Origin: Bacteroidota bacterium
GTDB lineage: Bacteria; Bacteroidota; Bacteroidia; Bacteroidales; F082
Assembly: GCA_016715945.1 (NCBI GenBank)
Contig: JADJXJ010000001.1
Span: 620,001-684,000, forward strand
Direction: 5' to 3'
Length of the DNA stretch: 64,000 nt
The translations under genes were made by a program, and so were the position numbers. The notes below the pieces were generated by a model. The model was given only the letters and a program-made list of their open reading frames with translations. It had not been told where the DNA came from and ran no database searches. Shown here piece by piece: positions 51,806-60,340 of this stretch (position 1 is the first letter of the stretch; the number at the start of each line of letters is the position of its first letter).

Positions 51806-52951
51806 ATGGAACGCACGATTGTACACATGGATCTCGACACTTTCTTTGTTTCGGTAGAGCGGCTGATCAATCCGGCGCTGGAGGGTAAGCCGGTCATCAT
51901 CGGTGGTTTGTCCGACCGGTCGGTGGTGGCCAGTTGCAGCTACGAGGCGCGTCGTTTTGGGGTGCATTCGGCCATGCCCATGCGTTTGGCGCGTCAGCTG
52001 TGCAGCCAGGCTGTTTTTATCCGGGGCGACATGGAGCTCTACAGCCGTTACTCGCGTCTGGTAACCGAGATTATCGCCGACAGTGCACCGCTTTACGAGA
52101 AGGCGTCCATCGACGAGCACTACCTCGACCTGACCGGCATGGACCGTTTCTTTGGTTGCTACAAATGGGCGCACGAGCTGCGGCAGCGGATCATAAACCA
52201 CACCGGGCTGCCTATTTCGCTGGGCTTGTCGGCCAACAAGACTGTTTCGAAGATTGCTACCGGACAGGCCAAGCCCAATGGCGAGCTTCAGGTGCGTCAG
52301 CCCCAGATCCAGCCTTTTCTCGACCCGCTCAGCATCCGCAAGATTCCCATGGTTGGCGATGCGGCTTACCGCCTGCTCCGCTCCATGGGTGTGGCTACCA
52401 TAGGCACCCTGCGTCAGATGCCTCCGCAGATGGTCGAACAGGTGCTGGGCAAAAACGGCCTCTCGGTATGGCGCAAAGCCAACGGTATTGACCCTACACC
52501 GGTGCAACCTTACACCGAACAAAAATCGATGAGTGCCGAACATACTTTCGATCAGGACACGACCGACCTTGTGGTGCTGCGCCGGACCCTGGCCCACATG
52601 GTCGAAAAGCTGGCCTTTGAGCTAAGGAGCAGCCGCAAACTGGCCGGCAACGTGACGGTGAAAATACGCTATGCCAACTTCGATACACATACCCGGCAAA
52701 AACAACTGCCTTACACGGCTTTCGATCATGTGCTGTTGCCGGTGGTGTACGAGCTTTTCGACCGCCTTTACGAACGCCGCATGCTGGTGCGCCTTGTCGG
52801 GGTGCGCTTTGGCCAGCTGGTGGGCGGGGTGCAGCAACTCGACCTTTTCGACGACCGGCCCGAACTCACCAACCTCTATCAGGCGCTCGACCGGGTGAAA
52901 CACCGTTTCGGCCCCATGGCCGTGCAAAGGGCAGGAGGGATGGGGGGGTGA
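51806..52951 (+). CDS. dinB: DNA polymerase IV (Y family)
   Basis: 381 residues. Catalytic acids: D9 in HMDLDTFF and D103/E104 in SIDEHYLD. The palm, thumb (LSIRKIPMVGDAAYRLL, an HhH) and little-finger domains are complete. QQLDLF near residue 345 is a sliding-clamp-binding motif. It copies past DNA damage with low fidelity. The last residues (QRAGGMGG) run into the GGGTGCT repeat. It probably forms a transcription unit with the polymerase gene 480 bases downstream. Confidence 0.95.
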   Translation: MERTIVHMDLDTFFVSVERLINPALEGKPVIIGGLSDRSVVASCSYEARRFGVHSAMPMRLARQLCSQAVFIRGDMELYSRYSRLVTEIIADSAPLYEKASIDEHYLDLTGMDRFFGCYKWAHELRQRIINHTGLPISLGLSANKTVSKIATGQAKPNGELQVRQPQIQPFLDPLSIRKIPMVGDAAYRLLRSMGVATIGTLRQMPPQMVEQVLGKNGLSVWRKANGIDPTPVQPYTEQKSMSAEHTFDQDTTDLVVLRRTLAHMVEKLAFELRSSRKLAGNVTVKIRYANFDTHTRQKQLPYTAFDHVLLPVVYELFDRLYERRMLVRLVGVRFGQLVGGVQQLDLFDDRPELTNLYQALDRVKHRFGPMAVQRAGGMGG

Positions 52952-52956
52952 GGGGG

Positions 52957-53110
52957 GCTGGGGGCTGGGTACTGGGTGCTGGGTGCTGGGTGCTGGGTGC
53001 TGGGTGCTGGGTGCTGGGTGCTGGGTGCTGGGTGCTGGGTGCTGGGTGCTGGGGGGCTGGGTACTGGGGGCTGGGTGCTGGGGGCTGGGTTGTGGGTTCT
53101 GGGTTAGGGG
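52957..53110. repeat. GGGTGCT heptamer tandem repeat
   Basis: Begins right after the dinB stop. At least ten perfect GGGTGCT units in the centre, degenerate GGGGGCT, GGGTACT and GGGTTCT units at both edges. Confidence 0.92.
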
Positions 53111-53126
53111 ATTCAATGGTGACGGG

Positions 53127-53416
53127 TAGTGAGTGAACAGTGAACAGTGATTGAGTGAACAGTGGTTGAGTGAACAGTGGGTGAGTGAACAGTGATTGAG
53201 TGAACAGTGATTGAGTGAACAGTGATTGAGTGAACAGTGAACAGTGATTGAGTGAACAGTGATTGAGTGAACAGTGGGTGAGTGAATAGTGAACAGTGGG
53301 TGAGTGAACAGTGAACAGTGATTGAGTGAACAGTGAACAGTGATTGAGTGAACAGTGATTGAGTGAACAGTGAACAGTGATTGAGTGAACAGTGAACAGT
53401 GATTGAGTGAACAGAG
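53127..53416. repeat. AGTGAAC/AGTGATTG tandem repeat
   Basis: About 290 bp of AGTGAAC alternating with AGTGATTG or AGTGGGTG units, ending 16 bases before the next ATG. AGTGAAT, also present, is the reverse complement of the ATTCACT unit upstream of dinB, so dinB is flanked by related repeats in inverted orientation. Confidence 0.92.
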
Positions 53417-53431
53417 AATACTAAGGGGGCT

Positions 53432-56371
53432 ATGTATCTGAATGTGCACAGTTATTACAGCTTGCGCTACGGCATGTTGCCGGTCGAGGTGTTGGTGGAG
53501 CAGGCCAGGGCTTTAGGCATTGGGGCAATGGCGCTCACCGACATCAATACCACCATGGGTGTGGTAGATTTTGTCAAAGAGTGTCGCCGGCATGGCATCA
53601 AGCCCATTGCGGGGGTCGAATTCAGGCAGGGCGACAGGCTGCTTTACGTGGGTCTGGCGCGCAACAATGCCGGTTTTCGCGAGCTCAACGAGATGCTTAC
53701 CAGGCACAACCTCGATGGTTCGCCTTATCCTGCGCAGGCGCCCCACTTCGATCATGTGTATGTGGTTTATCCTTTCGGCAGCCGCAAGCCTGCTTCGCTG
53801 CGCGAGAACGAGTTTGGCGGAGTGCGCCTGTCGGAAGTGCCCCGCCTGCTCAGCTCCGAATGGCGTCATCATCAGCACCGCCTGGTGCTTATGCAGCCTG
53901 TGACCATCAGCGACGATACCAGCTGGTATGTGCACAAAAACCTGAGGGCAGTGGATCACAACATCCTGCTCAGCAAGCTCGAAGCCGGACAGCATGCTGC
54001 CCGCGACGAGGCGATGTTGCCCCCGGGCCGCCTCAAAGCTGCTTTTGCGCTGTATCCCGACCTGCTCCGGACGACCGCATGGCTCGAAAGCGAGTGCGAA
54101 GTAGATTTTGACTTCAGCACCATCAAAAACCGTAAAACCTTTACAGGCAATGCTGCCGACGACCGTGCCCTGTTGCACAAGCTGGCCCTGGATGGCATGG
54201 TTTACCGCTATGGCACAAAAAATGCCGAAGCCCGCCGACGTATCGAAAGTGAGCTGCAGATCATCGACAAGCTGGGCTTTTCGGCCTATTTTCTCATTGC
54301 CTGGGATGTGGTGCGCTACTCCATGTCGCGCGGCTTTTATCACGTGGGCAGGGGCAGCGGCGCCAACAGCGTGGTGGCTTACTGCCTGCGCATTACCGAT
54401 GTGGACCCCATTGAACTCGACCTCTATTTTGAACGCTTCCTCAATCCCAAACGTACCAGTCCGCCCGACTTCGACATCGACTACTCGTGGAAAGAGCGCG
54501 ACGAGGTGATCGACTACATATTTAAAAGGTATGGCAACAAACACACGGCCCTGCTGGGGACCATCTCCACCTTTCGTGGAAAAAGCATCTACCGCGAGTT
54601 GGGCAAGGTGCACGGGCTGCCCAAGGCCGAGATCGACGAGCTGGCCAACGATCCCCTCCGGTATCACAACCTCAACCACATTACCCGCCATATTCACGAA
54701 ATAGCCCGTCATATCCTCGACTTCCCCAATCAGCGTGGTATTCACGCCGGTGGCATCCTCATTGCCGAGGAGCCCATCACCAATTATGTGGCCCTCGACA
54801 TGCCCCCAAAAGGTTTTCTCACCACCCAATGGGATATGTATGTGTCGGAAGAGCTGGGCTTCGAAAAGCTCGATATCCTCAGCCAGAGGGGCATAGGTCA
54901 TATTCAGGAAGCGGCCTCCATTGTGCTCGAAAATCGCGGACAACGCATCGATGTGCACGATGTGAAGACTTTCAAACACGACCCCAGGGTGAAAGAACTG
55001 CTGCGCCGTGCCGAAACCAACGGCTGTTTTTACATCGAAAGTCCGGCCATGCGCGGCCTGTTGCGTAAGCTGCGCTGCGACAACTACCTCAGCCTGGTGG
55101 CCGCCAGCTCCATCATCCGCCCGGGTGTAGCCAAATCGGGCATGATGCGCGAATACATCCAACGGTTTCACAACCCTCAGGGATTCAAGTATATACATCC
55201 GGTGATGGAACAGCAACTCAGGGAAACCTACGGGGTGATGGTGTATCAGGAGGATGTGCTCAAGGTGTGCCATCATTTTGCCGGACTCGACCTGGCTGAT
55301 GCCGATGTGCTCAGGCGCATCATGAGTGGCAAGAAGCGCAGGAAAAATGAGTTTGAGGAGATTGTGAACAAGTTTTTTGCCAACTGTCGCAACAGGGGCT
55401 ATCCCGAAGAGGTGACCCGCGAGGTGTGGCGGCAGATCGAGTCGTTTGCCGGTTATTCGTTTTCCAAGGCGCATTCGGCCTCCTATGCCGTGGAAAGTTT
55501 TCAGAGCCTCTACCTCAAGGCTCATTTTCCGCTGGAGTTTCAGGTGGCGGTGATCAACAACTTTGGTGGTTTTTACCACAGTTGGGTCTATTTCAACGAG
55601 GCCAGGCGGCAGGGCGGGCACATCCATCTGCCCTGTGTCAACCACAGCCGTTACCTCACACATATCGAAGGCCAGGTGATTTACATCGGATTTGTGCATG
55701 TGGCCGGTTTGGAAGAACATCTGGCCCAGCGCATTGTGCACGAGCGCCAACGCCATGGCCCCTACCGCGATCTGCACGACTTTATCGACCGCGTCAAGCC
55801 GGGCATGGAACAACTGGTGCTGCTTATCCGCGCCGGCGCCCTGGCTTTTACCGGACAGCCCAAATCGGGCTTGCTGTGGGAGGCTCATCTGTATCGTAAG
55901 AAAAGTGTGCAGGCCGACCCCCAGACGCTGCTTTTCCGCGAGGAAGCCCGCCGATATCAGCTGCCTGCACTCGAGCAGCATGCCCTCGAAGATGCGTACG
56001 ACGAAATCGAACTGCTCGGCTTCCCGGTGAGCATGAGCCATTTCGATATGCTCAAAACCCCTTTCAGGGGTGAGGTACAGGCCACCGGCATGCTGCAGCA
56101 CGTGGGCCGACAGGTGCGCATGCTCGGTAAGCTCGTCACCACCAAGTATGTACGCACTGTCAAAGGCGAAATCATGCAGTTCGGGACTTTTGTGGATCAT
56201 ACCGGCGAGCTTTTCGATACGGTGCACTTTCCTCCCTCGCTCAGGCAATATCCCTTCCAGGGACCAGGCATCTACCTGATGCTGGGTAAAATAACCGAAG
56301 AGTTTGGCCACCCGACTTTGGAAGTCGAAAAACTTGCCCGATTGCCCCTGATGCCCGACCCAAGACAGTAA
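53432..56371 (+). CDS. dnaE2: DnaE2-like (ImuC-like) error-prone DNA polymerase III alpha subunit
   Basis: 979 residues, shorter than replicative DnaE. The PHP domain starts NVHSYYSLRYG, with a reduced metal-ligand set compared with the HxHS of replicative enzymes. The palm holds GRGSGANSVVAYCL and PPDFDIDYSWKERDEVI, whose Asp-x-Asp binds the catalytic metals. The fingers and tandem HhH follow, and the C-terminus has a shortened OB domain (GKLVTTKYVRTVKGEIMQFGTFVD). The start at 53432 has AAGGGGG seven bases upstream, unusually good for this genome. It would extend past lesions together with DinB; no ImuA/ImuB is next to it. Confidence 0.92.
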   Translation: MYLNVHSYYSLRYGMLPVEVLVEQARALGIGAMALTDINTTMGVVDFVKECRRHGIKPIAGVEFRQGDRLLYVGLARNNAGFRELNEMLTRHNLDGSPYPAQAPHFDHVYVVYPFGSRKPASLRENEFGGVRLSEVPRLLSSEWRHHQHRLVLMQPVTISDDTSWYVHKNLRAVDHNILLSKLEAGQHAARDEAMLPPGRLKAAFALYPDLLRTTAWLESECEVDFDFSTIKNRKTFTGNAADDRALLHKLALDGMVYRYGTKNAEARRRIESELQIIDKLGFSAYFLIAWDVVRYSMSRGFYHVGRGSGANSVVAYCLRITDVDPIELDLYFERFLNPKRTSPPDFDIDYSWKERDEVIDYIFKRYGNKHTALLGTISTFRGKSIYRELGKVHGLPKAEIDELANDPLRYHNLNHITRHIHEIARHILDFPNQRGIHAGGILIAEEPITNYVALDMPPKGFLTTQWDMYVSEELGFEKLDILSQRGIGHIQEAASIVLENRGQRIDVHDVKTFKHDPRVKELLRRAETNGCFYIESPAMRGLLRKLRCDNYLSLVAASSIIRPGVAKSGMMREYIQRFHNPQGFKYIHPVMEQQLRETYGVMVYQEDVLKVCHHFAGLDLADADVLRRIMSGKKRRKNEFEEIVNKFFANCRNRGYPEEVTREVWRQIESFAGYSFSKAHSASYAVESFQSLYLKAHFPLEFQVAVINNFGGFYHSWVYFNEARRQGGHIHLPCVNHSRYLTHIEGQVIYIGFVHVAGLEEHLAQRIVHERQRHGPYRDLHDFIDRVKPGMEQLVLLIRAGALAFTGQPKSGLLWEAHLYRKKSVQADPQTLLFREEARRYQLPALEQHALEDAYDEIELLGFPVSMSHFDMLKTPFRGEVQATGMLQHVGRQVRMLGKLVTTKYVRTVKGEIMQFGTFVDHTGELFDTVHFPPSLRQYPFQGPGIYLMLGKITEEFGHPTLEVEKLARLPLMPDPRQ

Positions 56372-56459
56372 ATGAAATTAGTTGTTGCTTTTGCGCTTGT
56401 CTTGTGCTAACATTGCACCCTGGAATATCTGATTGTCCCACTTCAAAACAGGTTCAGCC

Positions 56460-57935
56460 ATGTCGTCTTCCCAACAATCATCAACCAGCAGGCAAATCAA
56501 ACGCAATTTCAATACCATCGTTGGCTCGGTAGCTGTGATGCTCGCCATCATTGTGACGGGTGTATTCGCCATGAAGTCAATTGCCGACCAGCTTCAGCTC
56601 AGCTACAAGGCCAGTGGTGCACTCAAGTCGCTGAAAATCACAAGTCTCGAGCTCATAGAACGGGTTTCTTCGGCAAGTGACAGTGGTGCAGACAAAATAT
56701 CAGCCAAATGGAGTGTGGGCGAAATGAAAGATCTGGTTGCCGTTGAACTGCAAAAGCTCAATGATGGCCTGAAAGGCGATGGTGATGTGCAGGCCCTGGC
56801 CGTTACCTTCGACCGGATCTTCGAACGTTATGCTGGCCTGCAGCAGGTTATGTCCGGAGGTTCGGAGGCTGAGGCATACCACCGGGAGCTTAAAGCCTTG
56901 CATGAAGCCGTGGAATCGGGTATGCAGCTGATTAATGTGCTGGCGGCCAAGCTCGACCAGAAGGTGTTGAAACTGAGCGGAATGACTGATTTTGTGCTAA
57001 ATGGCAGCCTCATCTCGCTTATCATTCTGGGTGTGGCCCAAATGATTCTTGTGGTGGTTATGAGTCGCCGGATCATGGAGCTCTTCCGCCGCATCCTGCG
57101 TGAGGTGCGCGAGGGCGTGGTTGTGATCAGCAGCGCTTCGGCCGAAGTGCAGACCACAGCCGCCGAGGTGTCGGCAGGCGCCGCCGAAACAGCTGCCTCC
57201 ATAGCCGAAACTACCACCACCATAGAAGAAATCAGGCAAACCGCCAACATGGCCAACGAAAAGGCCCGACACCTTATCGGGCAATCGGAGCGTGCTGTGG
57301 AACTGGCCGAAAAAGGCCTGAGCACCTCCCAGCTGATGCACAACACCATTCAGGAACTGCGCCAGCAGATGCAACACGTGGTCAAAGTTGTGGATCATTT
57401 GGCCGAACAGAACCGCAATATCGGTGAGATCACTTCCACGGTGGCCGAAATTGCTGACCAGTCGAACCTCCTCGCCGTGAATGCCTCTATAGAAGCCGCC
57501 AGGGCAGGCGAATTTGGCCGGGGCTTCAGTGTGGTTGCCCAGGAAATAAGAAACCTCTCGGAACAATCGAAAAAGTCAACCGTACAGGTCCGTCAGATAT
57601 TGAACGACATCCAGCAGTCCGTCGAACAATCGGTTAATCTCATCTACGAAAGCATAGCCAAAGTGGAAAGCAGCAGCCAGACCGTAGGTGAAAACCAGAG
57701 AGTTGTGGAGGCTCTGGCACAAACGATCGAGCTGACCATGGAAGCTGCCATGCAGATTTCTTCGTCGAGCGGACAGCAACTGGCAGGCATGGACCAGATT
57801 GTTCCGGCCATGGAAAACATCCGTCAGGCCAGCGAGCAAAACCTGGTGGGTATCCGTCAGACGCAACAGGCCATTGAAGATGTGAGCCAGATGGGCCATA
57901 ACCTGAACCAGCTGATGGAGCAACTCTCGGTTTAA
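56460..57935 (+). CDS. Methyl-accepting chemotaxis protein (WspA-like)
   Basis: 491 residues from ATG 56460 (AGG 10 bases upstream; a TTG nine codons earlier is unlikely). One membrane helix at about 24-43, a helical periplasmic sensor of about 140 residues, a second helix around LISLIILGVAQMILVVVM, then the signalling coiled coil. The tip reads IADQSNLLAVNASIEAARAGEFGRGFSVVA, the binding site for CheA and CheW. A HAMP domain is not evident. It is the first gene of the chemosensory operon and the probable input. Confidence 0.93.
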   Translation: MSSSQQSSTSRQIKRNFNTIVGSVAVMLAIIVTGVFAMKSIADQLQLSYKASGALKSLKITSLELIERVSSASDSGADKISAKWSVGEMKDLVAVELQKLNDGLKGDGDVQALAVTFDRIFERYAGLQQVMSGGSEAEAYHRELKALHEAVESGMQLINVLAAKLDQKVLKLSGMTDFVLNGSLISLIILGVAQMILVVVMSRRIMELFRRILREVREGVVVISSASAEVQTTAAEVSAGAAETAASIAETTTTIEEIRQTANMANEKARHLIGQSERAVELAEKGLSTSQLMHNTIQELRQQMQHVVKVVDHLAEQNRNIGEITSTVAEIADQSNLLAVNASIEAARAGEFGRGFSVVAQEIRNLSEQSKKSTVQVRQILNDIQQSVEQSVNLIYESIAKVESSSQTVGENQRVVEALAQTIELTMEAAMQISSSSGQQLAGMDQIVPAMENIRQASEQNLVGIRQTQQAIEDVSQMGHNLNQLMEQLSV

Positions 57936-57951
57936 TTCATACAGTCGTTTG

Positions 57952-58434
57952 ATGATGACCACCGAACAGCACTTTCTTGTCATCAGGGTGCAGGATTTCA
58001 GTTTGTGTCTCCCGCTCAGCCAAATCGATCAGGTGACCGCAGCTGCTGCACTCAGACCTTCGCCGGGTAAGTTGTTTGCCCTGATGGGCCTGCTCGACCT
58101 TGGCGCACAGCTTGTTCCGGTGCTGTCGTGTCATCAGTTGCTTGGGCTCGAGGCCGCCGAATTGCATCCCAAGCATCGTTTTGTGGTGGTTCGAAGCGAC
58201 AATCCTGACGGTCATGGGCCGATCCTGCTTGCCTTGCATGTGGATGATGTGCAAGGGTTGATAAACCTGGCCGACTTTCACCTGAGTCAGATCAACCTGA
58301 GCTCAGGGGCACAGCATCTTTCGCTCGGTCTGCTTTCCGACGGCAAGGAAAACCTATGGTTGTTCGATCTGCAACAATTGCTTCAGGGAGTGGATATTAA
58401 GGCGCTCGAAGCCTTGCGTCTTGCCTCAGGATGA
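57952..58434 (+). CDS. cheW: CheW-like coupling protein (WspB position)
   Basis: 160 residues, whole CheW domain (FLVIRVQDFSLCLPLSQIDQV at the start, LFALMGLLDLGAQLVPVLS in the middle). Two ATG codons (57952 and 57955) are equally good. It links the receptor to the kinase. It follows the MCP by 16 bases. Confidence 0.88.
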   Translation: MMTTEQHFLVIRVQDFSLCLPLSQIDQVTAAAALRPSPGKLFALMGLLDLGAQLVPVLSCHQLLGLEAAELHPKHRFVVVRSDNPDGHGPILLALHVDDVQGLINLADFHLSQINLSSGAQHLSLGLLSDGKENLWLFDLQQLLQGVDIKALEALRLASG

Positions 58435-58437
58435 GCC

Positions 58438-59838
58438 ATGGACCAGACTACCAAAATCATAGCAGAACACATTGGCCGCTGGATGGGTATCACCATCGGT
58501 CCGAACCGCTACGCAGCCATGATGCGCAGCATGGCACAAGTTGCCGCAGAGCTGGGGTGGGGTAATGATCCCGTTGCATGGGGTGCCCGTCTGAGCCGTC
58601 ATCCAGGTGCCGATGTCCTGCGAGTTTTGGCAAAACATATCACCATAGGCGAGACCTATTTCTTCCGCGAACAACCTTCGGTGGATTTCATCAGGCAGAT
58701 TATCGCACCTGAGGTGCGCAATGCCATAGCACAAAACAAGACGCCTTACAATATCTGGACGGCAGCCTGCAGCACAGGCGAAGAACCCTATTCGGTGGTC
58801 ATATTGTTGCTCGAAGAGATTCCGACGCTCAGTCCGGCCGAGCTGCAAATTCTGGCCACCGACATCAATGCCGAGGCTTTGAACAAAGCCCGCATGGCCT
58901 CCTACCGTGAGTGGTCGTTCAGGGTTACGCCTCCTCAGCTCAGGGAACGTTATTTCAGGCGCGAACAGCAAGCCTGGGTCATCTCGGAGCGGGTGCGTTC
59001 GTTTGTCCGTTTTCAGATTCATAACCTAGTCAACGACCCTTACCCATTCGGGCCTTCAAGCGGCGAAACCTGTCAGCTCATCCTTTGCCGCAATGTGTTC
59101 ATCTATTTTGATCAGCCGACCATCGGGGCTGTCGCAAACAAGTTTTTCGATATCCTGGAACCAGGCGGATGGCTGATTACCAGTCAGGTGGAACTAAATG
59201 ATGAGTTGTTTCAGGCTTTTATCCGCATCGGACATAGCAATGGTTTTTTTTATCGCAAACCGCTGACAGGCAGGAAGAACAAACAAGAGGATTCGCAACG
59301 TCCCAAAGAACAAATTCCCTCGCCAACCGGTGCAAAACAATCACAAAAGCTGGCAGGACAACAAAGCCTGCCAACCAAAAAGCCAACAGATACTGCACTG
59401 AAAAATAAGGTGTTATCTGATAAAAGCCATCAGTCTGGAAGGGGTGCTTCAGACATTACTACTGAGCAAGTTACGGACAAGCTGGCTGGCGTGGCGACCG
59501 AAAAAACTGTGGATTTCCCTGCCACATCTGCCGTTGAATCGCAGCAAACAGCGGCCGGCTTGTTTCGACATGCATTAAATCTGGCTGAAGATGGACAAAC
59601 GGAACAAGCTGTGGCATTGCTTCAACAGAGCTTGTTTCTTGAACCCGGAAATCTGGAGACGAGATTTCAGTATGCACACCTGCTCTGGAAATCCGGACAG
59701 ACGGAAGAGTCGCTCAAACAGTACTTTATCCTGCTTCGCACGCTCGATCAACTGGATGATGGGAAAATCGTTTTCGGCGGACTGTCGGCTGCTGCGCTCC
59801 GAACATTGTGTAATTTAGCAATTCAACGCCATGAATGA
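58438..59838 (+). CDS. cheR: CheR methyltransferase with TPR tail (WspC-like)
   Basis: 466 residues. The CheR domain (1-280) has ITIGETYFFREQPSV, the SAM motif IWTAACSTGEEPYSV and LILCRNVFIYFD. A linker rich in Q, K, T and S (about 280-375) leads to a C-terminal TPR-like region (FRHALNLAEDGQTEQAVALLQQSLFLEPGN). It methylates glutamates of the receptor. The CheR-TPR form is typical of Wsp-type systems. Its end overlaps the next cheW by eight bases. Confidence 0.92.
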   Translation: MDQTTKIIAEHIGRWMGITIGPNRYAAMMRSMAQVAAELGWGNDPVAWGARLSRHPGADVLRVLAKHITIGETYFFREQPSVDFIRQIIAPEVRNAIAQNKTPYNIWTAACSTGEEPYSVVILLLEEIPTLSPAELQILATDINAEALNKARMASYREWSFRVTPPQLRERYFRREQQAWVISERVRSFVRFQIHNLVNDPYPFGPSSGETCQLILCRNVFIYFDQPTIGAVANKFFDILEPGGWLITSQVELNDELFQAFIRIGHSNGFFYRKPLTGRKNKQEDSQRPKEQIPSPTGAKQSQKLAGQQSLPTKKPTDTALKNKVLSDKSHQSGRGASDITTEQVTDKLAGVATEKTVDFPATSAVESQQTAAGLFRHALNLAEDGQTEQAVALLQQSLFLEPGNLETRFQYAHLLWKSGQTEESLKQYFILLRTLDQLDDGKIVFGGLSAAALRTLCNLAIQRHE

Positions 59839-60340
59839 CAGTTATTTAGATATCCTGCAGGCACGTGCCCAAAGGCTTGCAAAGCATCAACGTGTGGCTT
59901 CGAAACCAACCGAAGGCTCCAACATGTTGTTGTTCAGTCTCTTGCCTGAGACTTTCGCTGTGAGGGCTGAATGTCTGATAGAGGTAATTCGCCTGCCAGA
60001 GATCTTTCACATGCCTGGCATGCCCCCATATGTCACCGGGGTTTTTCATCGAAGAGGCATCATTTTGCCAGCCATCAATCTTAAGCTATTTTTCAACTTT
60101 CCCAAACCCGGACTCACAGCCTTGGATAAAATAGTTCTGCTCCGCACCAGCAGGCTCAGTTTTGGACTGCTTGCCGACGAAGTGATTGGTCTCGAGATTT
60201 TAACAGATACCGATATCCAGCCTCCTGCATCCAACGACTTCGCGGGCGCCATTGCCGGCATATACAATCATGCCATTCCGGTGCTGGATGTGGAAGTGCT
60301 TGCCGGACAGTTATTTGCAACGAAAAATGGCGTACAATGA
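59831..60340 (+). CDS. cheW: Second CheW-like coupling protein (WspD position)
   Basis: 169 residues; CheW core LFSLLPETFAVRAECLIEVIRLPEI and GVFHRRGIILPAINLKLFF. An N-terminal helix of about 30 residues precedes the domain. It overlaps both neighbours. Confidence 0.88.
   Translation: MNDSYLDILQARAQRLAKHQRVASKPTEGSNMLLFSLLPETFAVRAECLIEVIRLPEIFHMPGMPPYVTGVFHRRGIILPAINLKLFFNFPKPGLTALDKIVLLRTSRLSFGLLADEVIGLEILTDTDIQPPASNDFAGAIAGIYNHAIPVLDVEVLAGQLFATKNGVQ

Noticed and set aside
53127..53416. Possible CRISPR array
   Set aside because: The units are 7-15 bp and tandem with no unique spacers of constant length, and no cas genes are in the window.
52622..53449. 275-codon frame rich in H, C, S, N and P on the minus strand
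   Set aside because: It is a translation of the two tandem repeats plus the antisense of dinB.
53513..56311. Very long open frame on the minus strand opposite the DnaE2-like gene
   Set aside because: It mirrors codon bias of the real gene; the plus-strand protein has clear polymerase motifs and the antisense product has none.
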